A stretch of DNA of 64,000 bases from Verrucomicrobia bacterium UBA1200 (lineage in GTDB: Bacteria; Verrucomicrobiota; Kiritimatiellia; RFP12; UBA1067). The stretch spans positions 43,072-107,071 of the forward strand of contig DBXY01000037.1 in assembly GCA_002309765.1 (NCBI GenBank), in the 5' to 3' direction. A program made the position numbers and the translations under genes. The notes beneath the pieces were generated by a model, which saw only the letters and a list, made by a program, of their open reading frames with translations, was not told the DNA's origin and did no database searches. This document shows, one piece after another, positions 36,062 to 44,839 of this stretch (position 1 is the first letter of the stretch; every line of letters begins with the position of its first letter).

Positions 36062-37752
36062 CAATGGCAAAAACACCCGACAAACCGGTACGCACTAAAA
36101 CCAAATCCCGTTTTCTGGGATGGTCTTCACACTGTTACCCGCTGGAATGCGGAGAACTGGTCGGTTTGCCGGATTACGAAGGCCCGGCGATCCGCGACGC
36201 CGATCTGCCCCCCGACCCGGTAATCCTGTTCATCCGCAAAGACCATCCTGACGTCTTGCTGCGTGGACGGGACAAAATAACTAACGCGGCAAGCCCAAAA
36301 ATTATGGTCCGAGTGGTGTTCGAGCCAAACATCCCGCCGTGGAACTTGCCGAAAACCATCATCCGGGTTTTACGAAACCCCTACCGTTACCATAGTTCAA
36401 ACATCTACCATCTCTCGCCGTCCGATATCCGTGAGATGGGCCTGGAGCGGGCTATCCGCACCTTGGATAATCCCCAGCCGCGCAAAGGCGTTGACCGGAC
36501 CAGCCGAATGAAGCAGTTGGAGCGAAATCTGCGCGACAACGGGTACGACGATTTAAAACCCATCAACATCATGCTGTGCCGTTCGCACGGTTACAAGGAT
36601 TCGCTGCGGCAGGGCCATCATCGGATCAGCGCCTGTCTGGAATGCGGCATCTGTCGGCTGTCCGCCGAATTTTCCGCCGCCGGCGCCGCGCCATGGTCGC
36701 ACTGGACTAAAAAAAAGCGCCGGACCGCGTTATGGTTATTGCTGGCCGTGGCGACAACCGCCGTGGCATTGGCCATCGCGTACGTGTTTTCCGTCGCCCT
36801 TCCCATAATCCCAAAGGACATGAACACCTGCGGTCTGCCTGAAATTACGGCAATCGGCGAAACCTCGCGCCAACAAAAACCGGAAGAATTGAGCGGTATC
36901 GTATGCATCGGCAAAAATACCTACCTCACGGCATGCGACAACGGGACCGGGATCTGGAAACTGGAAATCATGCACGACCCGGATTCCGGACGTATCAACT
37001 CCTGCCGAGTAATCGGCAACCTCCCCATCGCCGGGGATTGCGAGGCAATCGCTTGGGACAAAAACACCGGCACCATCTTAATGGCCGACGAAAAAACGCA
37101 GACCATTAGTAAGATCCACCCTCAAACCGGCGAAGTGCTTGGGCATTTGGAAATCCCCCAATCCCTAAAAAAACACCGCAGTAACCGCGGGATGGAATCT
37201 TTGAGTATCAGCCCCGATGGTCATTTCTTGTGGACCGCCAACGAAGAAGCGCTAAAAACCGACGGCGGGCTTTCAACCAATGAGCGGGGAACCGTCGTCC
37301 GACTGGTGCGCTTCGTCAAAAATCAAGACGGCGCATGGCAATTTGACAGCGAATGGGCATATATGACCGACTCCATTGACGGAATGCCGACCAAACGTAA
37401 CCGTTCGGGCGTTTCCGATTTGTGCGCGATTGACAACCGCACCTTACTGGTTTTGGAGCGTGAGTTAAGTCTAAAGGGCGTCACCCCGTCTTACCGCTCA
37501 CGCATATACGCGGTTCGGCCCACCGGGACCGACAAATTCAATCCCCGAAAACCAATCGCCAAAAAACTACTCTTCGGTGCCGACACCGGTAGCGCCAACT
37601 ACGAGGGCATCTGTTTAGGCCCGCAACTAAACGACGGCGACAAGACCCTGTTGATGATCTCCGACGGCAACAGCAGCGATGACGAGCGGCTTTATTCCCT
37701 AAGACTAAAAATACCTAGCAAAAATCCCCCCCTGCTTCCCACTATCCCCTAA
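36058..37752 (+). CDS. ParB-like / transmembrane / phytase-like esterase fusion
   Basis: A 564-residue protein in three parts. Residues about 117-205 resemble a ParB/Srx-type domain, with GHHRISACLECGI at 186-198. One membrane helix follows at about 223-247. The remainder (about 270-555) looks like the esterase-like phytase propeller (PF13449): EELSGIVCIGKN, GDCEAIAWD, RGMESLSISPDGHFLWTANE, NYEGICLGP. The topology would place the ParB-like part in the cytoplasm and the propeller outside. This resembles a sensor, but no function is known. It ends the long dap operon. Confidence 0.6.
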   Translation: MTMAKTPDKPVRTKTKSRFLGWSSHCYPLECGELVGLPDYEGPAIRDADLPPDPVILFIRKDHPDVLLRGRDKITNAASPKIMVRVVFEPNIPPWNLPKTIIRVLRNPYRYHSSNIYHLSPSDIREMGLERAIRTLDNPQPRKGVDRTSRMKQLERNLRDNGYDDLKPINIMLCRSHGYKDSLRQGHHRISACLECGICRLSAEFSAAGAAPWSHWTKKKRRTALWLLLAVATTAVALAIAYVFSVALPIIPKDMNTCGLPEITAIGETSRQQKPEELSGIVCIGKNTYLTACDNGTGIWKLEIMHDPDSGRINSCRVIGNLPIAGDCEAIAWDKNTGTILMADEKTQTISKIHPQTGEVLGHLEIPQSLKKHRSNRGMESLSISPDGHFLWTANEEALKTDGGLSTNERGTVVRLVRFVKNQDGAWQFDSEWAYMTDSIDGMPTKRNRSGVSDLCAIDNRTLLVLERELSLKGVTPSYRSRIYAVRPTGTDKFNPRKPIAKKLLFGADTGSANYEGICLGPQLNDGDKTLLMISDGNSSDDERLYSLRLKIPSKNPPLLPTIP

Positions 37753-37845
37753 TTCTACATTCCTCTCTCTTCATTCTTCATTTCCCTAATCACTATCCCC
37801 TAATCCATTCTTCATTTCCATCCAGATCGGTTGGCTTACCGGTGG
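37753..37845. repeat. Pyrimidine-rich degenerate intergenic repeat
   Basis: Degenerate repeats of CATTCTTCATTTCC and CCCTAATC units fill the gap behind the operon. Related tracts are at 40.9, 46.0 and 48.0 kb. No gene is seen. Confidence 0.6.
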
Positions 37846-37877
37846 TCATGGTTTTATCATTTTTTTTGATTTGGGCC

Positions 37878-37907
37878 TTGACATTCCCGGCGCAATTTGC
37901 ATATTAT
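37878..37907 (+). promoter_or_regulatory. Promoter of mosaic copy B
   Basis: TTGACA (37878-37883), an 18-base spacer and TATTAT (37902-37907). It is similar over its length to the promoter of copy A. Confidence 0.7.
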
Positions 37908-37934
37908 TGAAACAAATCAATTATTACAAGGAGT

Positions 37935-39065
37935 GTGCTTATTAAAAATAGCGCGGTTAAGTTTTGCTTTAGCATAGTTTTATTTACGGTTGCGCCGGCG
38001 GCATTTGCATCGGCGCAGTCGCTTGACGGCTTTATAGAATCCTTCCGCGCCGCCCAGGTGTCGGCCCCCATGGTGCGCGACAGCGACAACGAGCTTCCGG
38101 CGCTCGGGAGGATGCGGACTGACGGCGACTACTCTCACGGCGCGGGGGGAGACGGCCTGTCGGTTCTCGACGAGTACCGGGGCTACGTCTTCGACGGCGG
38201 GCCGAACGGCCTCACCAACTGCCACAAGCGCCTCTCGTTTTCGCGGAAGGAACTGCTGGTGGAGGTGAGCGAACAGGAGAATATGTCCAATGATGTCGGT
38301 TCTGGCGGGATTGTGAATCCAGAAGCATTCAATGCTTATTCACTTACAAACATCATGGGACAAGTTGCGAATTTTTATTGTCATTCCACCCAAGGCATGG
38401 GGATTGATTTATACTGGTGTCGAGACGCGCTACACATGCCAGAGATTGAATACGCATACACGAATGGTGTCGTAAGGACGAATGCTTACCGATATGTAGG
38501 TGAAATGATTCATAGAGGAGTAACCAACATTTGTTTGATTGCGGGCGGATACATATACATTGATAGGATCTTACAAAAACAATCGCGAGATAAACATGAT
38601 TTGATATATGGGGTGCGTTCAGAATATGAACCGTATTTTCGTTTGAACAGAAATCCATTGCTCAAATTGTTTGTAAAGGTAATACTTACATCACGAAAAC
38701 CACAAATTATCAAAGGAATAGAAAACATTCCTTATTTTGTTGATCTTCAACATATAGGATTAGCTAATGCATATTTCTATGCTAGACATACAGATATTTT
38801 GAATCAAGGTGCAATTATACAGTTAGTTGATTTGTCTGAAGAAAATTATTTTGAGGCCAATGGAGAAAACTACACTGCGGCTAGTTTTCTTGATGTTGTT
38901 TCTTTTTCTCTTGCTCATGAAGTTTCTCACCTGATTGGATTACGTCATGAAAATGCAGGTACCATTTCATTGCTTGGGTCAAAACGACCAATTGTGGATA
39001 TTACGGTAACGTGTGATGAATTGCTACAGGTCAATTTAAAGGAAAGGGCATCGGTGTCGAAATGA
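37935..39065 (+). CDS. Mosaic secreted protein copy B with metzincin tail
   Basis: A secreted protein of about 375 residues. The signal peptide and first 35 mature residues match copy A, after which the frame jumps to MRTDGDYSHG and LDEYRGYVFDGGP, a segment typical of the later part of such proteins. From nt about 38275 the DNA becomes AT-rich and encodes a new tail ending in HEVSHLIGLRH (H328, E329, H332, G335, H338), the HExxHxxGxxH zinc motif of metzincin proteases. The start is unclear: GTG 37935 is only 1 base after AAGGAG, while the codon aligned with copy A's ATG is ATT 37941, ideally spaced. The next gene overlaps by ATGA. Confidence 0.65.
   Translation: MLIKNSAVKFCFSIVLFTVAPAAFASAQSLDGFIESFRAAQVSAPMVRDSDNELPALGRMRTDGDYSHGAGGDGLSVLDEYRGYVFDGGPNGLTNCHKRLSFSRKELLVEVSEQENMSNDVGSGGIVNPEAFNAYSLTNIMGQVANFYCHSTQGMGIDLYWCRDALHMPEIEYAYTNGVVRTNAYRYVGEMIHRGVTNICLIAGGYIYIDRILQKQSRDKHDLIYGVRSEYEPYFRLNRNPLLKLFVKVILTSRKPQIIKGIENIPYFVDLQHIGLANAYFYARHTDILNQGAIIQLVDLSEENYFEANGENYTAASFLDVVSFSLAHEVSHLIGLRHENAGTISLLGSKRPIVDITVTCDELLQVNLKERASVSK
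37977..38081 (+). repeat. 105-bp block shared with copy A
   Basis: Matches 17607-17711 (opposite strand) with about three differences. It marks the constant N-terminal module of the mosaic proteins. Confidence 0.9.
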
Positions 39066-39781
39066 GAAAGGCTTTTGTTCTGGTTATGTTATCTCATCTC
39101 ATTGTGATTGGAAATGAATCACCTGTTTCTGTCCAGATTCAGGCGGAACACCCATTCTCATTCACGGACGAATCCATAGCTATATCGTGCTCTTTAAAAA
39201 ACAATGGAACGAATGTAATTCCAGTCTTGTCTTTCCCTCCAGACAATCGTCGTGGGCAGATATTTTTTTCAGATCCGGCCTCATTAAACGCGCACACAAA
39301 GGCGCGTATGTCTAAAGAGTATTACATGATTCGCACGTATGTTGCCGAAGCAGAAGACATTTTGATGGTCAGTTCAAACATGACTTGCCGTGTGGAAATT
39401 GATCCAATTACTCTATCTTTTTCAACGGCAGGAACATATATACAAGTCGCACATTTTTATTTAGGTAACGGCGAATGGATCGAATCCAATACTATAACAG
39501 CCCAAGTGGTGGTCGCAGAAGAAAAATCAACGTTCAAAACATTGGTTCCCGATGTTAATCCTTATGATATAGTTTTCCATGTTCTCAAATATCAAGGAAC
39601 CAATTACCTGATGAAATCGCGGCAGAATATTCGAATCGCCGAAATTCCCGTCGGCAAGTCATTCGACATCAATTGGGATGACCGGCAGCGTTATGCGGTC
39701 GTGACCGTGGAGGGGCAAACGAACACCGTCTATGATGTTCGCATGCTCAGACGGATTTGGCCTCCGGTTACGATCCCATGA
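39062..39781 (+). CDS. Secreted Ig-like partner of mosaic copy B
   Basis: A 239-residue AT-rich secreted protein. Its first 20 residues are a signal peptide without a lipobox cysteine. It starts inside the stop codon of the metzincin-tailed protein (ATGA). The sequence is a beta-sandwich type: AISCSLKNNGTNVIPVLSF, RGQIFFSD, then TCRVEIDPITLSFSTAGTYI. The order parallels the partner of copy A (KIENLSDTVLPVF, GGFVFCS). By position it could be an inhibitor or immunity protein for the upstream protease, but this is inference. Confidence 0.6.
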   Translation: MRKAFVLVMLSHLIVIGNESPVSVQIQAEHPFSFTDESIAISCSLKNNGTNVIPVLSFPPDNRRGQIFFSDPASLNAHTKARMSKEYYMIRTYVAEAEDILMVSSNMTCRVEIDPITLSFSTAGTYIQVAHFYLGNGEWIESNTITAQVVVAEEKSTFKTLVPDVNPYDIVFHVLKYQGTNYLMKSRQNIRIAEIPVGKSFDINWDDRQRYAVVTVEGQTNTVYDVRMLRRIWPPVTIP

Positions 39782-39852
39782 AATGGGAATGCCCTGTTTT
39801 ACGATAGGTTGACACTTTCTTGTTGGCCTAAAGAAACAAAGAGCTGAAAAAA

Positions 39853-40740
39853 GTGGATGAGACGGTGAGCGTGAGACGTATGGAAGGGATTCGGAAAGAG
39901 AGGACATGGACGGTGACCAACTCGGCCGCCCGCGTCGGGTCCGGCGTCACCCCGGCAGTGTACTGCTTCTCGCTCGGCAGCTCGACCGACCCGCTTTCCA
40001 GCGACACCGACGGCTACGGCTGCGAGTGCGACCTGCTGGTTACCGCGCCCCGGGTTGACGTGAACGACCTCGGGACGCCGGAGTTCGCCGACGACGACCG
40101 CCTGGCGTGCTACCTCCCCGGCAGCGTCACGGTCTGCCGCGGGGGATCGGATGACTGGGAAGCCGGAAGCCCGTGTTCCGGTTACGCGCCCGTCTGGACC
40201 AACGCGCTTCACACTGGCGGGGCCTTCACCAACGCCGTGATGGAGCCGCAGCGGGTTCCGCTGCTGGTCGGCGCGGGCACGGCGAGCGGCGTGACCGGCT
40301 ACGCCTTCGACATCACCAACGTCACCGCGCTGGCGGGCTGGTGCGGGAACGCCGGGACCGGCGCCTTCGGGGAAGAGGACTTCTCGTTCGACCGCGACCG
40401 CGACAAATACAGCATCGAAGGATCGGCCGGGTCGGAACTCGGCTGGTGCCCGCTGTGGTGCAAGGACGCCGCAGCGCAGTGCGTGGTCGTGGTCACGCCG
40501 CAGTTTGACGGTCGGCCCCACCCGCTCTTCGCGCCCTTCAGCGTGACCGTCCCGCGGGACGTTGACGGCAACGGCATCGCCGACATCTACGAGAAGGCGC
40601 AGGTCAACGGCTGGAACGGCCTTTACGCCAACGTCACGAACGCCGCGAAGGTATGGATCCCCGGATGCTGGGGAGACGCCACCAACGACACCGAGCTGGC
40701 CGAGCTGGGGTTGATGCGGACTGACGGCGACTACTCGCAT
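39853..40740 (+). pseudogene. Truncated third copy of the mosaic protein family
   Basis: An open frame without signal peptide starts at GTG 39853 and encodes a GC-rich extracellular-type sequence (TWTVTNSAARVGSGVTPAVY, DVDGNGIADIYEKAQVNGWN with a calcium-binding DxDGNG motif). It ends with LMRTDGDYSHG, the same segment that copy B uses right after its N-terminal module. Beyond about 40740 the similarity stops and the frame runs into repeats. It thus lacks both head and tail and is best seen as a remnant or silent donor of the middle part. Confidence 0.55.
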
Positions 40741-40836
40741 GGCGCACCAGAACCCGGACCCCTCCGTCCTCCCGCCCCTTTCCGACTACGCCGCCCGCGC
40801 CCGCTCCGAGGCCATTTTATTCCTGGAAAGTGTCAA

Positions 40837-41040
40837 ACCCGCGCAATGAGTGTCAAACCCCGCGCAACCATTCACCTAAGTTGTATCCACAGTTTAATCG
40901 TTGGACCATTTGACAGTTGGACGGTTTGACGGTTTGGTAGTTTGACGGTTGGACAAGCGGCCGGCGACAAGCGAAAAGCTGCCGGGCCGCTAATCCCTAT
41001 TCCCTATCCTCTATTCCCTAACCCCTACCCCCCCTTTCTT
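40837..41040. repeat. Degenerate GTTTGAC and CCCTATT repeat tract
   Basis: GTGTCAAACCC occurs twice at 40837-40876, then GTTTGACGG/GTTGGACGG units (about 40905-40955), then CCCTATTCCCTAACCCC units (about 40990-41035). With the fragment end at 40740, this fills the gap before the gene at 41134. No other gene is supported. Confidence 0.65.
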
Positions 41041-41061
41041 CACTCGAACGCTAATCGCAAC

Positions 41062-41091
41062 TTTACATCCGTCCCGTAATTATACTATACT
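41062..41091 (+). promoter_or_regulatory. Promoter for chagasin-like/lpxB operon
   Basis: TTTACA (41062-41067), an 18-base spacer and TATACT (41086-41091), about 40 bases before ATG 41134. Confidence 0.5.
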
Positions 41092-41133
41092 TTGCCGTGT
41101 TAGAGAAAAAATCTGTTGGCGGAGTTTGAAATA

Positions 41134-42336
41134 ATGGGAAAAAGCATCATGGCGGTTTTGGCGTTGTTGTCCGCGACCGCGCTTGCGGACATAAAAAACG
41201 GCACGGCGTTCCTGTTCGACAACGTACCGGAGGAGTTGACGGTCCAACGGCGACGGGGCGAACCGGTACGTTTCTCGCTTGAGGAAAACCGGACCACCGG
41301 TTATAAATGGGACATCGAGTGGAACTCGGCGGAATGCGACGTTTCGCAGGATTTCCGCGGCGGCAAGAAGGGGGTGGACGGTGCGCCAGGATCTATCGAC
41401 GTCACCGTGACAAGTAAAATTTACACCCCCGCCCGCGTTGAATTCCGCTACCGCAGACCATGGGAAAAGGACGTCGCCCCCGCAAAGACAATGCGGTTGA
41501 TCGTTTACACCGTAGGCGAGGCGAAAGACCCGCTCTATCCCCCCACCCCGGTAAACCTGCTGCTAAAAAAAGAGTGCGAGCAGCGCGGCATCGTTATCAC
41601 CGACTGGCATCTCCATATCCGCGGCGGCATGACGCCGGAAATGGCGTTCAACCGCGAAAAGGCTTTCTGCGTCCGCTCCTCGGCAATGGAGAACCACGGC
41701 CGGGAATGGGAGATTTACGATAACGAAAAGTTGCGGGCGTTCGCGGAGCGTTCCCGCGCGGTAAACCCCAAGATGCCGGTCGGCATCCAAGTCAACGACC
41801 GCGACTGGTTCACGCAGATCGATCCTGACACCCGCGCGAAATTCGACTACATCTTGGCGGATTCAATGATCATGGGCACGCTTCCCTCCGGACGGGCAAA
41901 CCGGCTCTGGATGGTGAAAGAGATAAACGACCCAGACAAATGGATGGATGAATACTTCGCGCACGTGATGCGAATTCTTGACGAACCGATCTCCATCTAC
42001 GCGAACGCCACCTACCTCCCCACCCCGATCGCCGACCAGTACGACCGGCTGTGGACGGAGAAACGCATGAAAAGCGTCATCGCGAAAGCCGTTGAAAAAG
42101 GCATCGCGCTGGAAATTCAGGCCGAATCCCCGTTCCCCAGACCCGATTTCCTGAAACTGGCCAAAAAGATGGGGGCAAAGTTCTCCTTCGGAACCAACAA
42201 CTTCGACCCCGGCCCCAAGAATCTTTCGCGGTGGCTGGAAGCGATCACCTGGCTGGACTTGACACCGGACGACATCTGGAGTCCGTCCGACCTTAAGACG
42301 AACTTTAAAGCGAAAGCATCAAGAGGTACGCGATGA
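41134..42336 (+). CDS. Chagasin-like inhibitor domain fused to metal-hydrolase-like domain
   Basis: A 400-residue exported protein (signal peptide about 1-18). Residues about 20-128 match the chagasin/I42 cysteine-protease inhibitor fold: NRTTGYKWDIEW at 52-63 (the NxTTGY loop) and RRPWEKD at 107-113 (the RPWE loop). Residues about 150-390 begin ITDWHLHIRGGMTPE with a DxHxH-type metal site (D157, H159, H161), as in PHP or amidohydrolase-like enzymes. The catalytic role is unknown. ATG 41134 is preferred over TTG 41116 because the signal peptide starts there. The next gene overlaps by ATGA. Confidence 0.6.
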   Translation: MGKSIMAVLALLSATALADIKNGTAFLFDNVPEELTVQRRRGEPVRFSLEENRTTGYKWDIEWNSAECDVSQDFRGGKKGVDGAPGSIDVTVTSKIYTPARVEFRYRRPWEKDVAPAKTMRLIVYTVGEAKDPLYPPTPVNLLLKKECEQRGIVITDWHLHIRGGMTPEMAFNREKAFCVRSSAMENHGREWEIYDNEKLRAFAERSRAVNPKMPVGIQVNDRDWFTQIDPDTRAKFDYILADSMIMGTLPSGRANRLWMVKEINDPDKWMDEYFAHVMRILDEPISIYANATYLPTPIADQYDRLWTEKRMKSVIAKAVEKGIALEIQAESPFPRPDFLKLAKKMGAKFSFGTNNFDPGPKNLSRWLEAITWLDLTPDDIWSPSDLKTNFKAKASRGTR

Positions 42337-43646
42337 AATATATTTTCTTGCTATTGTGTCTGTTCTCGCCCGTGCTGGCCCATTGCGCCCCCACAACCGC
42401 AACGGCGGACATTTCGCAAAGAGAAACGGTTTACCGCGCCGAACTGAAAAAAATCGTTGACGGTTACAACGCCAAAGTCGCCGCGATGGCGGGCGACTAT
42501 ATTTTGGAACTGCGTAAGATTTCGGCGCGGATGAAAACCTCCGGCGACCAAGCTGGCGCGGCGGCGGTCAAAGCCGAAGCGGAACGCTACCTTAAAGCGT
42601 TAAAAGAGGAACCCGACCCCTTCGAGGCGGTGCCAGAGCTGACGGAAGACGCGCTGGTAGCGAAACCGGAAGGCTTGCGGCTGGCGCAGGACAACTATGT
42701 CGGGGAACGCACCGCCAGCGAGGTGCGGCGCAACGAAAGCATCGTGTCGCTTGCCAAAAAGTATTGCGACGCACTCGCGCGATTGCAACAGCAGTATTCC
42801 GCCGCCGAGCGGGACGCGGACGCCGCCGCCGCAAAAAAGGCGTTGATCAAACTGCAGGTCGCCATGCAGGGCAAAGATTTCCCGGTGCGGACCATGAAAG
42901 AGGCGGGACTAACCTATATGGCGCAACCGCCGACGCCGGATCTGGCCAACCTCAAAGAGCGGGCGGCCCAACCGACCCCCGCCGTAAAAAGCCCTAACGC
43001 CGCCACCCTGCTCACCTCGCTCCCGGCCTCCGTGCAGGCGTTCCTGATCAAGCCGATGGAGTATGACAAAGAGTGGCCGCCCGAAGTGACCAAATGGCGT
43101 TTTGAAGGCCAAGGCAGCTATGCCCACGATTTCTCCCTCTACAACCAGCCGGGAATGCCGGCCGAACTCGGTATGTACGTGCAGAAGGACACCATGCGAG
43201 CCTATGTGCAGGGCACGGTCCAGTCTGCCACCCACCTCTTCCAAGGCAAGAACCTCCAATGGGTGGGACGCGCTATGGCCTGGCGGCTCAACGACAGCCG
43301 CGACCTGGTTTGCCGGGTGGTTTTCAGAACCCGCCATCCAGCGCCCAACGCTTCGTCCGGACCCGCCGCCTGCGTGGCGGTTTACAGCGTCAACGAGCAA
43401 AACCGGCTGATCGCCTCGATGACCACGCCGATGGTTAACGGGGAAACCACGCTGTTTATGGCCAAACACTACTCCTACAACCGCCTGAACATCAAGTGGG
43501 AGGGAACCAAAAACAAGCGCGGGTTCACCATCCCCGACCACACCCCGCTACGGGTGGCGGTAGGCGTGGTCGGCGGAAGCGAGGCCGGCCAAGAGATTGA
43601 CGCCACCATCGAAATCCTGCCCAGCGGCCACCTTGAGGACAATTGA
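42333..43646 (+). CDS. Secreted coiled-coil protein
   Basis: A 437-residue exported protein of unknown function (signal peptide about 1-18). Residues about 25-190 are charged and helical, with KKIVDGYNAKVAAMAGDYILELRKI and RLQQQYSAAERDADAAAAKKAL; this Ala/Lys/Glu-rich pattern is common in PVC proteins that pair a coiled coil with a beta domain. Residues about 245-435 are beta-rich. It overlaps its upstream neighbour and stands 10 bases before lpxB, so it is part of that transcript. Confidence 0.55.
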   Translation: MKYIFLLLCLFSPVLAHCAPTTATADISQRETVYRAELKKIVDGYNAKVAAMAGDYILELRKISARMKTSGDQAGAAAVKAEAERYLKALKEEPDPFEAVPELTEDALVAKPEGLRLAQDNYVGERTASEVRRNESIVSLAKKYCDALARLQQQYSAAERDADAAAAKKALIKLQVAMQGKDFPVRTMKEAGLTYMAQPPTPDLANLKERAAQPTPAVKSPNAATLLTSLPASVQAFLIKPMEYDKEWPPEVTKWRFEGQGSYAHDFSLYNQPGMPAELGMYVQKDTMRAYVQGTVQSATHLFQGKNLQWVGRAMAWRLNDSRDLVCRVVFRTRHPAPNASSGPAACVAVYSVNEQNRLIASMTTPMVNGETTLFMAKHYSYNRLNIKWEGTKNKRGFTIPDHTPLRVAVGVVGGSEAGQEIDATIEILPSGHLEDN

Positions 43647-43656
43647 GGAAACCAGC

Positions 43657-44829
43657 ATGAGCCAAAAACCGCTGAAAATTTTTATCTGCGCCGGCGAGCC
43701 TAGCGGCGATCTGCACGGGGCGGCGCTGATGCAATCCCTGCGCCGCAAAATAAATCGGCCCATCGCGTTCCGCGGTTTCGGCGGCGACCAAATGCGCGCC
43801 GCCGGGGCGGACCTGCTTTACCACACCGACCAAACCGCGCTGATCGGCATTACCCCGGTGCTTACCCATCTGCCGTTCCTGCTCGGGATGATAAAGAACC
43901 TGAAGCGGGTGATGCTCGGCTGGAAACCGGATTTGGTGATTACCGTCGATTACCCGGAAATGAACCTGATGCTGGCAAAGTTCGCGCACCGCAACCATAT
44001 CCCGAATCTGCACTACATCTGTCCGCAAGTCTGGGCGTGGCGGCGCGGACGCATCCCCAAAATCGCGAAGATTTTGGATATGTTGCTCTGCATCCTGCCT
44101 TTCGAGCCGAAATGCTTCAGCGGCACCGCGCTCGACATCCGGTACACCGGGCACCCGCTGGTGGACCGCGCGGCCGAAACCCGCGCCGAACCGCCGCTGA
44201 CGCTGCCGTGGCACGGCAAGACAAAAAAAATCGCGCTGCTGCCGGGTAGCCGCGTCAGCGAGGTCACCCGCATCCTGCCCAGAATGCTGACCGCCGCCGC
44301 CCTCACGGAAGAAAAACTGAACGGCGACTGCGCCTTTGTGATTCCGGCCGCCTCGGCGAAAATGAGAAAAATCGCACAAGAGATCATCGATCGCCAACCC
44401 CGCAAACCGAAAGTTTTAGAAATGGTGGACGGCAACGCCCGCCAAGTGCTGTTGCAGGCGGATGCCGCTGCCGTGGCGTCCGGCACCGCAACGCTGGAAG
44501 CGTGTCTGATGCGCTGCCCGACCGTGCTGGTTTACGCGGCGAGCTGGCTCACCTACCAAATCGGGAAAAACATCATTAAAGGGGTGAAATTTCTGGGGCT
44601 GGCCAACATCATCGCCGGACGTGAAATCATGCCGGAGCTGATTCAGGACGCCTACACCGCCGAAGCGCTCGCCGACCGGCTGACCGCATTCTCCGGCGAC
44701 CCGGAAACCCGCGCCGCCACACTGGCCGGACTCGACATCGCGATCGCCAAGCTGGGCAACGGCGGCGCGTCCGACAACGCGGCGGAGGCGATTGTCGAGA
44801 AATTCTTCCCGGCCGATGTCACCCCTTAA
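43657..44829 (+). CDS. lpxB: Lipid-A-disaccharide synthase
   Basis: LpxB joins UDP-diacylglucosamine and lipid X at the inner membrane to make lipid A disaccharide. The 390-residue protein has the N-terminal IFICAGEPSGDLHGA, VITVDYPEMNLMLAK, HYICPQVWAWRRGRI and the C-terminal LLPGSRVSEVTR and ASGTATLEACLM motifs of GT19. ATG 43657 has GAGGA 7 bases upstream; the frame is open further back but that part overlaps the previous gene. It confirms a Gram-negative lipid A envelope. The gene converges with the GH5-like gene. Confidence 0.95.
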   Translation: MSQKPLKIFICAGEPSGDLHGAALMQSLRRKINRPIAFRGFGGDQMRAAGADLLYHTDQTALIGITPVLTHLPFLLGMIKNLKRVMLGWKPDLVITVDYPEMNLMLAKFAHRNHIPNLHYICPQVWAWRRGRIPKIAKILDMLLCILPFEPKCFSGTALDIRYTGHPLVDRAAETRAEPPLTLPWHGKTKKIALLPGSRVSEVTRILPRMLTAAALTEEKLNGDCAFVIPAASAKMRKIAQEIIDRQPRKPKVLEMVDGNARQVLLQADAAAVASGTATLEACLMRCPTVLVYAASWLTYQIGKNIIKGVKFLGLANIIAGREIMPELIQDAYTAEALADRLTAFSGDPETRAATLAGLDIAIAKLGNGGASDNAAEAIVEKFFPADVTP

Positions 44830-44839
44830 ACCGATTCGA

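Noticed and set aside
39799..40740. 313-residue minus-strand open frame opposite the truncated mosaic copy
   Set aside because: The plus-strand frame has recognisable calcium-binding and shared segments; the minus frame has none.
40739..40852. Short plus-strand frame beginning MAHQNPDPSVLPPLSDYAAR
   Set aside because: It has plausible residues but no ribosome-binding site, overlaps the end of the mosaic fragment and runs into repeats.
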